Part shown: positions 1 to 7,498 of the stretch, piece by piece | Layout of the letters: the number at the start of each line of letters is the position of its first letter | Position numbering within the stretch: the stretch's first letter is position 1 | From: Candidatus Saccharimonadota bacterium | GTDB taxonomy: Bacteria; Patescibacteriota; Saccharimonadia; Saccharimonadales; Saccharimonadaceae | Assembly (NCBI GenBank): GCA_002726935.1 | Contig: PBTC01000001.1 | Span: forward strand, 1-32,181 | DNA: 32,181 nucleotides | Reading direction: 5' to 3' | Translations under genes and position numbers: made by a program | Notes under the pieces: generated by a model | Told to the model about the DNA's origin: nothing | Seen by the model: only the letters and a program-made list of their open reading frames with translations | Databases searched by the model: none

Positions 1-107
1 CTTAGTATAATTGGTTAAGTAGGTAAGGGGCAAATTCATTAGATTTGTTCTAGCTATCGTAATAACGTTGTACCAATCATACATAAGCCATTATCAGCTG
101 TTAAGAT

Positions 108-731
108 ATGAATATGCTAAAGATATACCTCGCACGCCATGGCCAGAACGAAGATAATGCCAACGGCATCCTGAATGGGCACCGCGATATGCCACTGACG
201 AAAATAGGCGAAGCGCAGGCGGCTGAAGTCGCCAATAAGATAAAAGAGTTTGGTCTCAGCTTTGACCACGTATACTGCTCGCCGTTGCAGCGTGCGCGAA
301 GGACGGCCGAAATCATCACTGAAGTGAATGATTTGCCAGCTCCTGAGGTGAAAGACCTGCTTATTGAACGAGACTTTGGTGTTATGACCGGTGTGGAGCA
401 ATCAAGGGTTGAGGAGTTGTGTGCTCCAGATATACTGAAGACTGAAACGATTAATTATTTTCTCTCGCCGGAAGGCGCGGAAACATTCCCTGATCTGTTA
501 GATCGCGCAGGAAAGTTACTGGATGAGTTGATCGAAACGTACACTGACGGATCAATCTTACTAGTGACACACGGAGATTTCGGAAAAATGGTGTATGCCA
601 AATACTACGATCTTGGGTGGGAGGAAGTCCTATCATTGTTCCACTTTGGGAATTCCGAGCTGCTGCTGTTATCGGGAGATTCTGAGCCCGGTGAAGCCCA
701 TGTGTTTACGATATTGCAGCATAACTCATAA
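108..731 (+). CDS. Histidine phosphatase family protein (phosphoglycerate-mutase-like)
   Basis: The 207-residue product is a single-domain member of the histidine phosphatase superfamily. The N-terminal signature ARHGQNEDN holds the phospho-accepting His and Arg. The second catalytic His lies in LLVTHGDFG near residue 150, and an acidic residue is available in RDFGVM. The family hydrolyses small phosphorylated metabolites or acts as phosphoglycerate mutase, and the substrate cannot be told from sequence. It has no signal peptide or membrane segment, so it should be cytoplasmic. An alternative start six bases downstream (114) gives MLKIYLARHG, which fits the usual family N-terminus. A weak TAAGAT at 102-107 would make that start leaderless, as for many genes here. 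The enzyme class is firm; the exact function is unknown. Confidence 0.85.
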   Translation: MNMLKIYLARHGQNEDNANGILNGHRDMPLTKIGEAQAAEVANKIKEFGLSFDHVYCSPLQRARRTAEIITEVNDLPAPEVKDLLIERDFGVMTGVEQSRVEELCAPDILKTETINYFLSPEGAETFPDLLDRAGKLLDELIETYTDGSILLVTHGDFGKMVYAKYYDLGWEEVLSLFHFGNSELLLLSGDSEPGEAHVFTILQHNS

Positions 732-794
732 GTAAGGCAGCCACGCGCGCCCTCCTCTTGTTATCGCTCATGTTTGGCTTATAATGAGCTGTAT

Positions 795-1676
795 ATGAAT
801 AAGCTAAAAAACAAGACAAAAACAGAGAACATTCATTTCCCACTGGTGATCACAGGCTATAGCCTCTTCACCCTTCTGGTGATTGGCGTCCTGCTGTCGA
901 CGACGATTCCGTTTGGCATGATTTTCCTTAACCCTAACGCCCTGCACGGCAATGTTGCTGTTGCGCTGATCGCTTTGACGGTTGGGGCGTTGCTGCCGAC
1001 GCTGGTCGGATATCTGATTGGTGATCACGCGATTAAATCAAAGAGTAAGGTGAATCACCATTTCACGGGTATGCTGTTTGGACTGTTGGCGTACTGGATC
1101 ATGATCTTGCTATCGGCATTTATTGTGATTCCACAGGAATTCTCTCATGAATATCGCAATATCACTTTGATCGTGCTCAATATTTTGCCAACGATTGGCG
1201 TCATCCTCATTGCTGTGATGCTGGCAGTTTCTCATGTCCGCAGTTCGCAAGCAAAACAAGATCTTATCGAATTTAAGCCGTTCGCGGGGCTGTTGATCGC
1301 CTCAGCGATTGCTTTACCGCTTGGCGCACTCGTACAAAATATCTTCACCAATACGACGAATGTTTATTCGTTCGTGCCGCTTCTGGTCGTGTTGGCGCTG
1401 GGGCTGATTTCTTATTGGACACTTCGCGGTGTGCGGGTGACAACCAACGGTCGAATCGTCTGGTCGGCCGTATCTGTATCCGTCTTGTTTGTTGCAATGT
1501 TCGTTATTCCTCATTTTGTGTCTGCGGTTGCAGGCTATATCGTCCAGCGACCGACTGTTGAGGTGATGACAGCAGTGAACTTGGTCGGTTATGCGCTTGC
1601 TGTCATTGTCTGGCTGGTCTACTGGACAGTGCAAGTGAAATCATTTACTCGTCTACGGCCGACTCGCAAGCGGTAG
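795..1676 (+). CDS. Polytopic membrane protein of unknown function
   Basis: The 293-residue protein has about eight hydrophobic helices separated by short loops, and a basic C-terminus (RLRPTRKR). I recognise no family motif. An in-frame TTG exists at 774, but TATAAT at 780-785 overlaps that extension, so ATG 795, nine bases after the hexamer, is the better start and implies a leaderless mRNA. The 3' end overlaps the convergent metK gene by 24 bases. No neighbour suggests its function; it could be a small transporter or a scaffold membrane protein. Confidence 0.75.
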   Translation: MNKLKNKTKTENIHFPLVITGYSLFTLLVIGVLLSTTIPFGMIFLNPNALHGNVAVALIALTVGALLPTLVGYLIGDHAIKSKSKVNHHFTGMLFGLLAYWIMILLSAFIVIPQEFSHEYRNITLIVLNILPTIGVILIAVMLAVSHVRSSQAKQDLIEFKPFAGLLIASAIALPLGALVQNIFTNTTNVYSFVPLLVVLALGLISYWTLRGVRVTTNGRIVWSAVSVSVLFVAMFVIPHFVSAVAGYIVQRPTVEVMTAVNLVGYALAVIVWLVYWTVQVKSFTRLRPTRKR

Positions 1677-2645
1677 GGTTGACTCCCACGCATAGTCTGT
1701 GTGGCCGAAATGCCCGTAGCGGGCTGTCTCTTCGTATATCGGCCGCCGTAGTTGTAGCTGCTCGATGATACCGCGCGGGCTGAGGTCATAGTCCTCGATT
1801 TGTTCTTCTTTTCCGTCGATGACGGCGGTTGCTTCGAGCGGCTGGTCAAAGCCAATGGCATACGCGAGGTAGATATACACCTCGTGGGCATTTCGATGAC
1901 GTAGGTAATCTACCGCTAGTTTTCTTGCCATGTAGGCGGCCGAACGATCGACCTTGCTTGGGTCTTTACCGCTAAAGGCGCCGCCACCGATGGGGACGCG
2001 GGGTCCGTAGTTGTCGATAACCAGCTTGCGCCCAGTAAGGCCAGCGTCGGCATCAAAGCCGCCAATGCTCCAGTCACCTGCGGGATTGATATGATACTCG
2101 ATATCGTCAGTGAACCGGTCTTCCTGCTGTAGCCAGTTTTGAACGGCAGCCTTTAAGTCGTCTTGGCTGGCGTGCTGAAAACTGGCGACGATCGACGTCA
2201 CCTGACCATCACGCAGCGTCACCTGTGTTTTGCCATCGTATGGCCATTGTTGATACAGAAATTGGTTGAGTCGACGGGCGAGGACAACCTCGAGTGGGAG
2301 GAGCTCGGGTGTCTCATCGGTTGCATAGCCAACCATGATACCCTGATCACCCGCACCTCCCGTATCAACACCTTGCGCAATTTCTGGACTTTGCGCCGAT
2401 ATTTGCTCGATAACTGCGACATCGCCCGCAAGCCTGCGAACGATAGCTTCAATGTCAACGTTGGTCGCTGCCGAGGTGACCTCTCCAGTAACAAAAACGG
2501 TGCCGTGACCACCGGCCACATCTACTGCCACTCGGGCGGTCGGATCCTGCGACAGGTGAGCGTCTAGGATTGCGTCAGATATTTGATCGCAAATTTTATC
2601 AGGATGTTTTGGTGACACGCTCTCGGCTGTTCGATAAATTGGCAT
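1653..2645 (-). CDS. metK: S-adenosylmethionine synthetase
   Basis: MetK makes S-adenosylmethionine from ATP and methionine in the cytoplasm. The N-terminus (SVSPKHPDKICDQISDAILD) is the family ATP-binding signature. GAGDQGIMVGYATDE around residue 100 is the hallmark methionine/ATP-site hexapeptide region. GGGAFSGKDPSKVDRSAAY is the P-loop-like segment, and GFDADAGLTGRK also matches. At 330 residues it is shorter than the usual ~380-400, lacking parts of the bacterial insertions, but all core motifs are present. The start is set by the Shine-Dalgarno AAAGGAG at 2654-2660, eight bases upstream of ATG 2645. The open frame extends to 2735 only because the riboswitch platform has no stop. A SAM-clan riboswitch lies directly upstream, so product feedback is expected. 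Confidence 0.93.
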   Translation of the reverse strand: MPIYRTAESVSPKHPDKICDQISDAILDAHLSQDPTARVAVDVAGGHGTVFVTGEVTSAATNVDIEAIVRRLAGDVAVIEQISAQSPEIAQGVDTGGAGDQGIMVGYATDETPELLPLEVVLARRLNQFLYQQWPYDGKTQVTLRDGQVTSIVASFQHASQDDLKAAVQNWLQQEDRFTDDIEYHINPAGDWSIGGFDADAGLTGRKLVIDNYGPRVPIGGGAFSGKDPSKVDRSAAYMARKLAVDYLRHRNAHEVYIYLAYAIGFDQPLEATAVIDGKEEQIEDYDLSPRGIIEQLQLRRPIYEETARYGHFGHTDYAWESTLPLASRP

Positions 2646-2700
2646 AAAAAATACTCCTTTCACGTATCTTCCCGCCCGAACGGCAAAGATAAAGGAGCAA
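2646..2700 (-). promoter_or_regulatory. Expression platform hairpin burying the metK Shine-Dalgarno
   Basis: On the minus strand CTCCTTT (plus 2691-2697) can pair with AAAGGAG (plus 2654-2660), which is the metK ribosome-binding site. Just inside it, TATCTT and AAGATA pair in the same hairpin. The hairpin is followed by TATTTTTTA just before ATG. The same structure could thus be a Rho-independent terminator, a Shine-Dalgarno sequestering hairpin, or both. This is the natural OFF state for the aptamer just upstream. Confidence 0.75.
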
Positions 2701-2707
2701 AAAATCA

Positions 2708-2797
2708 TCTTTCCCGCATGGGCTAGAAGGGGCACCGTTGCACGTAGGCGGGTTGCCGGCAGGTCATCGAGCTAGTTCTCTCGCTGCACTCTGGATA
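2708..2797 (-). promoter_or_regulatory. SAM-clan riboswitch aptamer upstream of metK
   Basis: Read on the minus strand, the leader contains AGAGTGCAGCGAGAGAA, then CTCGATGA, then GCCGGCAACC, then a hairpin, then CGGTGCCCC. The order AGAG...GATGA...CCGGCAACC...GGTGC is the conserved core of the SAM-I/SAM-IV clan. The GGTGCCCC form and a following CCCATGCGGG hairpin resemble SAM-IV or the SAM-I/IV variant more than classical SAM-I. A TATACT -10 (minus strand, plus coordinates 2824-2829) would start the leader about 20 bases upstream. The location before metK fits SAM feedback. Clan membership is well supported; the subclass is a guess without a covariance model. Confidence 0.85.
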
Positions 2798-2841
2798 CGT
2801 TTATTTATGTAATGTGCTTGATTAGTATAGCACAACCACGA

Positions 2842-3282
2842 CTAACACGTCGGCAGGTTGGACGAAGTAAACCAGCCCCATGTCGGATTGGGATTGGTGC
2901 CGGTCACGCAACGACTCTTCGTTTCGTAGGGAACATTCAGCCCGTAGCCAACCCCACCTGTATTTCTGGCGTACGAAACGCCACTCAGGTCACTGGGCAT
3001 AGTTGCCATGTACTTTGGGACGAGTGGGGTCGCGAGGCCTGAAACAGCACAACCTGCATTGTCGGAGCAACCCGAGAAGCTGGGGTAAGAGCCGTTCTCG
3101 GCATTGTAGAGCTCGATACCCTTCTTGAGCGCGGCAACAGAAGAGGCTCGCGAGGCATCACGGGCACTCGCTTGGATGCCATTGTAGGCGACAATTGTAA
3201 TTGCCGCCAAGATGGCGATCACGACGATCACGATCAAAAGTTCAACGATTGTAAATCCTTTTTGTGTTTTTGCCCACGTCAT
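2842..3282 (-). CDS. Type IV pilin-like protein (prepilin)
   Basis: This 146-residue prepilin has a short basic leader (MTWAKTQKG) followed by FTIVELLIVIVVIAILAAIT, the class III signal. Prepilin peptidase cuts between G and F, and Glu5 of the mature protein is present. The globular part contains four cysteines that could form disulfides, and GIELYNAENGSYP is a common pilin motif. TATACT on the minus strand (plus 3290-3295) is seven bases before ATG, giving a leaderless start. It follows another pilin gene by 18 bases and is separately promoted. It is probably a major or minor pilin subunit; no peptidase, ATPase or secretin gene lies in this window. Confidence 0.9.
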   Translation of the reverse strand: MTWAKTQKGFTIVELLIVIVVIAILAAITIVAYNGIQASARDASRASSVAALKKGIELYNAENGSYPSFSGCSDNAGCAVSGLATPLVPKYMATMPSDLSGVSYARNTGGVGYGLNVPYETKSRCVTGTNPNPTWGWFTSSNLPTC

Positions 3283-3300
3283 AATAGTAAGTATAACAAA

Positions 3301-3858
3301 CTAGTTGCCGCCGGCGCACTTAGTGTTGTAGGTGGTCCAGCGAGCGTCAGAACCAGTGTAGGTAGACATACAATACGATGGCTTAGGGCCGACTTCATAG
3401 GCATTGGAATAGTAGCCGCCATCTGATGCACCACCGTTGCCTTCGAGGTACACCATGAGCCCATAGCTTTGGTGACTGTCACCCGATTGGCTGGTGTAGT
3501 GGTAAAAATAATTGCCTTGGGTTGCACTTGAGAGAGAAGTGGGATCGATGGTCATGTAGGGCGCAAGCATATCGGCCAGTTGCTTATTGCGGTCACAGTG
3601 TCCCCAGTTTTCCGTCTGAGAGCCGCAAGTTGTTTCGGCGCCGACGCCGTCATGGATTGGCGGATAGCGGTCGTTATTTACGTAGTAAAGCTCAATTGCT
3701 TTCGAGATGGCTTTGACCTTCGAAATTCTGGCACTATCTCGCGCGTTGGCCTGTATCCCGTTGTACGCCACGATAGTGATGGCGGCGAGTATCGCGATCA
3801 CAACGATTACAATAAGAAGTTCGACAATCGTAAAGCCTTTTTGTTTTGCCCACTGCAT
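3301..3858 (-). CDS. Type IV pilin-like protein (prepilin)
   Basis: The 185-residue product has the same leader type (MQWAKQKG|FTIVE) and almost the same 30-residue helix as the neighbouring pilin, followed by AYNGIQANARDSARISKVKAIS. The C-terminal domain differs from its neighbour: it is Gly/Tyr/Ser-rich, has four cysteines and ends CAGGN. TATACT (plus 3865-3870) lies six bases before ATG, again leaderless. The gene's start is head to head with the DUF1653 gene at 3924. Conservation of the helix and divergence of the head is typical of pilin gene families. Its order in the pilus cannot be told. Confidence 0.9.
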   Translation of the reverse strand: MQWAKQKGFTIVELLIVIVVIAILAAITIVAYNGIQANARDSARISKVKAISKAIELYYVNNDRYPPIHDGVGAETTCGSQTENWGHCDRNKQLADMLAPYMTIDPTSLSSATQGNYFYHYTSQSGDSHQSYGLMVYLEGNGGASDGGYYSNAYEVGPKPSYCMSTYTGSDARWTTYNTKCAGGN

Positions 3859-3923
3859 GGCTTCAGTATAACAAAAGGCCTATGCTTAGCCCAGTAGCGA
3901 GCGCCGTGTGCTATGATACGCTC

Positions 3924-4154
3924 ATGAGTCAGCAGCAATCTATCAAGGGGAAGTATCAGCACTATAAAGGCAACGAATACGAGCTGATTGACGAGGCGAC
4001 GCACACCGAGACCGGCGAACGCCTTGTTGTCTACCGGGCTTTATACGCGCCCTATCGGCTGTGGGCGAGGCCATACGATATGTTTTTTGAATCGGTGACA
4101 ATCGATGGCAAGACGGTACCGAGGTTTGTAAAGTTGTCAGAAGAGAGCGCGTAA
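3924..4154 (+). CDS. DUF1653 domain protein
   Basis: The 76-residue protein matches the DUF1653 pattern: GKYQHYKGNEYE, then ATHTETGERLVVYRALY, then LWARPYDMFFE and VPRFVKL. The family is widespread and its function is not established. ATG 3924 was chosen because TATGAT at 3912-3917 is six bases upstream and because the family begins near this point; the frame stays open further upstream to 3846, which would overlap the pilin start on the other strand. It is soluble, monocistronic and probably leaderless. Confidence 0.85.
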   Translation: MSQQQSIKGKYQHYKGNEYELIDEATHTETGERLVVYRALYAPYRLWARPYDMFFESVTIDGKTVPRFVKLSEESA

Positions 4155-4165
4155 AGACTAAAATT

Positions 4166-4193
4166 GAAGAGCCCCCGTTTCCGGAGGCTCTTC
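4166..4193 (-). terminator. Rho-independent terminator of the 4222-4596 gene
   Basis: An inverted repeat pairs GAAGAGCC with GGCTCTTC around a 12-base loop. On the minus strand the stem is followed by AATTTTAG, so it best serves the minus-strand gene that ends at 4222. On the plus strand no T tract follows. It may still help insulate the DUF1653 gene. Confidence 0.7.
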
Positions 4194-4221
4194 AGCTATC
4201 GCGGAGACGGGGGCGTACCGA

Positions 4222-4596
4222 TCAGTCGAGTGTTACCTCCAGATTGAACGCGCGGGTTCCGTGCTCGCGGTATTCCCGCGGCGATGGAATGCGGTAGTCG
4301 ATCGATCCCGCGTCGGGCATGGTCCGGTCGACGTCAGCGACTATCCGGTCGACGATGTCCTCCATCCGGTCTTCGTGAGAGCGGTAGGTGGGGTCGTAGC
4401 GGTTGAGGGTGCTCGATGTCAGCCAGGCGATGAGCAGCGGAAGCCACAGCACTGCTTGCGCGATCGGATGTATCCAGCGAATACGATCTTGGATCGGGTT
4501 GCGCTGCGGCTGATGGAAGAACATGCCGTTGCCGTATACCAGCAGCCCCATGCAGCTATAGATGACAAGCGCCCAAACGAGGATTGCCAGTTCCAT
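4222..4596 (-). CDS. Small membrane protein, GC-rich gene of unknown function
   Basis: The 124-residue protein has two N-terminal hydrophobic helices (about residues 3-23 and 43-62) and a charged, Arg/Asp-rich C-terminal half that should be cytoplasmic. I recognise no family. The open frame runs up to 4821 but overlaps the gene on the other strand; MELAIL at 4596 is the first sensible start. A TATAAT on the minus strand (plus 4644-4649) implies a leader of about 40 bases. Codon use is clearly more GC-rich than in flanking genes and resembles the 25.3-28.1 kb cassette, while its promoter is AT-rich. This suggests separate acquisition. Confidence 0.65.
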   Translation of the reverse strand: MELAILVWALVIYSCMGLLVYGNGMFFHQPQRNPIQDRIRWIHPIAQAVLWLPLLIAWLTSSTLNRYDPTYRSHEDRMEDIVDRIVADVDRTMPDAGSIDYRIPSPREYREHGTRAFNLEVTLD

Positions 4597-4714
4597 TGAG
4601 TTCCAATCTATAGAGAGATGAATGTGCGACGAAGGTATATAAATATTATAGCATCTTAATAAAAATAAGTCAATATTCACAGATGAGCAAGTAGGTAACA
4701 TAATGACAGGCAAG

Positions 4715-4960
4715 ATGAAACAAAAAACTTTTATTGAAATCCTTGGCTGGGCGGGAATCGGCCTTATTTTGACGGCGTATCTTTTAGTGACGCTAGGCTT
4801 GTTGACTCCACAAGCAGTCATTTATCCACTGCTGAATGGTGCCGGTGCAGTCTTTCTTATCCTTTCCTCTTGGGCGAAGCGGGATTTTCAGCCAGTCGTT
4901 TTGAATGCTGCCTGGCTACTCATTGCGGTCATCGGAATTACTGCGAGTCTTCTTGAGTAA
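4715..4960 (+). CDS. Small membrane protein, CBU_0592-like family
   Basis: The 81-residue protein has three hydrophobic helices, starting ILGWAGIGLILTAYLLVTLG and continuing with LLNGAGAVFLILSS and VVLNAAWLLIAVIG. This pattern (GW.G..L.L.AY, then LN..GA, then N..W..I) is that of small CBU_0592-like membrane proteins, often found beside transporters and of unknown function. ATG 4703 is an alternative start. ATG 4715 is preferred because CATAAT at 4699-4704 lies ten bases upstream, matching the leaderless spacing of neighbours. Confidence 0.7.
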   Translation: MKQKTFIEILGWAGIGLILTAYLLVTLGLLTPQAVIYPLLNGAGAVFLILSSWAKRDFQPVVLNAAWLLIAVIGITASLLE

Positions 4961-5002
4961 TTCTCAGTAAAGCTTCAGAATTACATTTTATAATTTGGGC
5001 AT

Positions 5003-5872
5003 ATGATAAAAAAAGATACTACTCACACGACGTCGACAGCGTCGGAAAAGAAACCTGTCGATTTATTGCCAACTCAACCTAGCAGGCCAGCTCCAGTAAA
5101 AGTAAATCCGCTGGTACTTACCATTATTGCAGTATTCGCCCTTATGGCGACGATCGGACTGACGTCGGGCATTACGGCATGGTTAGTGCGAGCCGACCTG
5201 CAAAATACGCAGCAGATTGCCATCAGTGACCAACCCGTTAGTCAGGGGGTCGCGGTGGTCGAAAAAGTAGCTGATAGCGTCGTCAGTATTACGACCGAGA
5301 CTGCGCAGTATGACTGGTTTGGCCGGCAAGCTATCTCATCCGGTGCCGGTAGTGGAGTAATCATCAGTGAGGACGGCTATATCCTGACGAATAACCATGT
5401 GATCGATGGCGCAGATTCGGTGTATGTCACGACAACTGACGACAAGGAGTATGAGGCCAATGTTGTCGCGACCGAGCCGGATGCGGACTTGGCGTTGTTA
5501 AAGGTCGCAAATGTGACGTCGCTGCGTGCGGCCGAGCTGGGCGATGCCAACGATCTACAGGTCGGGCAGGACGTGTATGCCATCGGCAATGCTCTCGGCC
5601 AGTACCCAAATTCGGTCACAAAAGGGATCATCTCTGGACTTGGTCGACCAATCACAGCCGTGAGTTCGGGGCTGAGGGGCAACTTGCAAGAATTCGAAGA
5701 TCTTATTCAGACCGATGCGGCAATTAATTCTGGTAACTCGGGCGGGCCATTAGTGAACGCCGACGGAAAAGTGATCGGTATTAACACTGCTGTGGCTGGA
5801 CAGGCGCAAAACATCGGCTTCTCGGTGCCCATTAACCGCGCTCAGGACTTGATCCAACGGGCAGAATCGTAA
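5003..5872 (+). CDS. HtrA/DegP-like trypsin-type serine protease without PDZ domain
   Basis: The 289-residue protein has a Pro/Thr-rich cytoplasmic tail (1-35), one membrane helix (about 36-58) and an extracytoplasmic S1C protease domain (about 85-285). The triad is visible: His132 in TNNHVIDG, Asp162 in DADLALLKV and Ser246 in NSGNSGGPL. The protein ends right after the protease domain, so the PDZ domain usual in DegP/HtrA is absent. It should degrade or process damaged or exported proteins at the outer face of the membrane. TATAAT at 4989-4994 lies eight bases before ATG. A strong terminator follows at once, so it is monocistronic. Confidence 0.92.
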   Translation: MIKKDTTHTTSTASEKKPVDLLPTQPSRPAPVKVNPLVLTIIAVFALMATIGLTSGITAWLVRADLQNTQQIAISDQPVSQGVAVVEKVADSVVSITTETAQYDWFGRQAISSGAGSGVIISEDGYILTNNHVIDGADSVYVTTTDDKEYEANVVATEPDADLALLKVANVTSLRAAELGDANDLQVGQDVYAIGNALGQYPNSVTKGIISGLGRPITAVSSGLRGNLQEFEDLIQTDAAINSGNSGGPLVNADGKVIGINTAVAGQAQNIGFSVPINRAQDLIQRAES

Positions 5873-5875
5873 AAG

Positions 5876-5904
5876 AATAAGGCGCTCGTTTTGAGCGCCT
5901 TATT
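5876..5904. terminator. Bidirectional Rho-independent terminator between htrA-like gene and murA
   Basis: AATAAGGCGCTC and GAGCGCCTTATT form a perfect 12-bp stem with loop GTTTT. Both strands carry T-rich flanks (TTATTC on plus, TTATTC followed by TTTTA on minus). It sits exactly between the convergent stops at 5872 and 5905. Confidence 0.9.
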
Positions 5905-7437
5905 TTATTCAGCGATGTCGCGTATTACGGTAATCTTGGCGCCCAACGTATTGAGTCGTTCCGCCAATTCCTCGTAGCCGCGATTGATAGAGTAGACGTT
6001 GCGCAGTGTCGAAACACCCGGTGCTGCCAGCATACCGAGCAAGATCACAACTGCTGGTCTCAGTGCCGGTGGAGTGACGACCTCTGCTGGCTTCCACTTC
6101 GTGGGACCGTGGATGTACAGGCGGTGCGGGTCAATCAGCTGTACGTTGGCATTGAGGCGGCTCAGCTCGGTAAGGTAGATGGCTCGGTTCTCGTACACCC
6201 AGTCGTGAATCATGGTTCGCCCTTTGGCGCTCGCAGCGATGACTGCAAAGAAGGGAAGGTTGTCGATATTAAGACCAGGGAACGGCATGGCGTGAATCTT
6301 GTCGATTGGCGCATGCAGCGTGCTCTGCTTTGTCGTGATATCGACCAGTCGAGTACGGCCATTGAGTGCAGTGTATTCGTCTGACAATTCGTATTCAAAG
6401 CCCATGTTTTCTAGGAACTTTAGGTCGATTTCAAGGAATTCGATTGGTGCACGCTCGATCGTGATTTCGGATTTTGTCACGATTGCTGCGGCGATAAAGC
6501 TCATGACCTCGATCGGGTCCTCGGCTGGCGCGTACTCGACATCTTTGTTGATGTCTCGGACGCCATGAACGGTGAGGGTAGTGGTACCGATGCCATCGAT
6601 TTTGACGCCCAGCTTCTCGAGGTAGAAACAAAGGTCCTGGACCATGTAGTTCGGGCTGGCGTTGCGGATGATCGTCACGCCGTCGTTCAGTGCGGCGGCC
6701 ATCAGGACGTTTTCGGTGACCGTGTCGCCGCGCTCCGAAAGGACGATCGCACGCTCTGGCCTGACGGGCTTGGCGGTTGCTGCGTAGTGTCCCGTGACGG
6801 TGTCGACGGTAAGACCGAATGGCTCAAGTCCGCTGAGGTGGGGTTCGACAGTTCGTTCGCCCAGCGAGCAGCCACCGGCATACGGAAGATTGAACTCTTT
6901 ATGACGGTGCATCAATGGACCAAGGAACATGATGATGCTGCGAGTCTTGCGAGCCGCTTCAATGTCCATGTTATCTAGTTTTAGCTTTGCTGGCGGAATG
7001 ATTTCGAGGTCGTTGTCGCCAAACCAGCGCGTCTTTACTCCGACACTGTTGAGGACTTCAAGGATGCGATTGACCTCTTCGATTCGGGCGACGTGTCGAA
7101 GCGTCGTTTTACCTCGGTTGAGGAGTGAGGCGCACAGAAGTGCGACCGCCGCATTTTTACTAGTTTTTGCCGTAATTCGCCCCGATAGCTTGTTGCCGCC
7201 TTCGACGCGGAAGTTAACTGTACCACTGGGATTAAGGGTTACGATCTGACTTGACAGTACCTCGCTGATGCGGTTTAACATATCAAGGCTGATATTTTGG
7301 CCTCCCTTTTCAATCCGGTTAATTGCACTTTGGCTGGTGCCAAGTGCTTGAGCGAGTTGAGCCTGAGTCATGCCTCGGGCCTGTCGCGTCTCTTGAATGA
7401 GGGTGCCAACTTTTGCAGAATATGATGATGAATCCAT
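5905..7437 (-). CDS. murA: XRE-domain / UDP-N-acetylglucosamine 1-carboxyvinyltransferase fusion
   Basis: The 510-residue protein has an XRE-type helix-turn-helix at residues 9-65 (GMTQAQLAQALGTSQSAINRIE) fused to a complete MurA (about 75-505). MurA transfers enolpyruvate from PEP to UDP-GlcNAc, the first committed step of peptidoglycan synthesis. Catalytic features are intact: KN at 94-95, the fosfomycin-target Cys190 in AGGCSLGERTVEPH, the Asp region FPGLNIDN, YENR, and ALRPAVV near the C-terminus. HTH-MurA fusions are, to my knowledge, also known from actinobacterial MurA paralogues, so the architecture is not unique. Its own -10 (TATAAT, seven bases before ATG) lies inside a perfect inverted repeat, which suggests autoregulation. 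Confidence 0.93.
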   Translation of the reverse strand: MDSSSYSAKVGTLIQETRQARGMTQAQLAQALGTSQSAINRIEKGGQNISLDMLNRISEVLSSQIVTLNPSGTVNFRVEGGNKLSGRITAKTSKNAAVALLCASLLNRGKTTLRHVARIEEVNRILEVLNSVGVKTRWFGDNDLEIIPPAKLKLDNMDIEAARKTRSIIMFLGPLMHRHKEFNLPYAGGCSLGERTVEPHLSGLEPFGLTVDTVTGHYAATAKPVRPERAIVLSERGDTVTENVLMAAALNDGVTIIRNASPNYMVQDLCFYLEKLGVKIDGIGTTTLTVHGVRDINKDVEYAPAEDPIEVMSFIAAAIVTKSEITIERAPIEFLEIDLKFLENMGFEYELSDEYTALNGRTRLVDITTKQSTLHAPIDKIHAMPFPGLNIDNLPFFAVIAASAKGRTMIHDWVYENRAIYLTELSRLNANVQLIDPHRLYIHGPTKWKPAEVVTPPALRPAVVILLGMLAAPGVSTLRNVYSINRGYEELAERLNTLGAKITVIRDIAE

Positions 7438-7498
7438 AAGCTCTATTATATATCACATATGATATATAATCAAGCAATGATATAATAGGTCTTAACCT
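7438..7498. promoter_or_regulatory. Divergent murA/glyA promoter region with perfect inverted repeat
   Basis: Arms ATTATATATCA (7445-7455) and TGATATATAAT (7460-7470) form a perfect 11-bp inverted repeat around the spacer CATA. The left arm contains the murA -10 hexamer (TATAAT on the minus strand at 7450-7445). A separate TATAAT at 7481-7486 serves glyA, 12 bases before its ATG. The dyad has the size and symmetry of an XRE-dimer operator. The binding protein is inferred to be the HTH-MurA itself or another XRE regulator. Confidence 0.75.

Noticed and set aside
1-107. A gene at the left edge
   Set aside because: Only TATACT on the minus strand at positions 4-9 is visible, which could serve a leaderless gene starting outside the window. 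No coding sequence lies inside.
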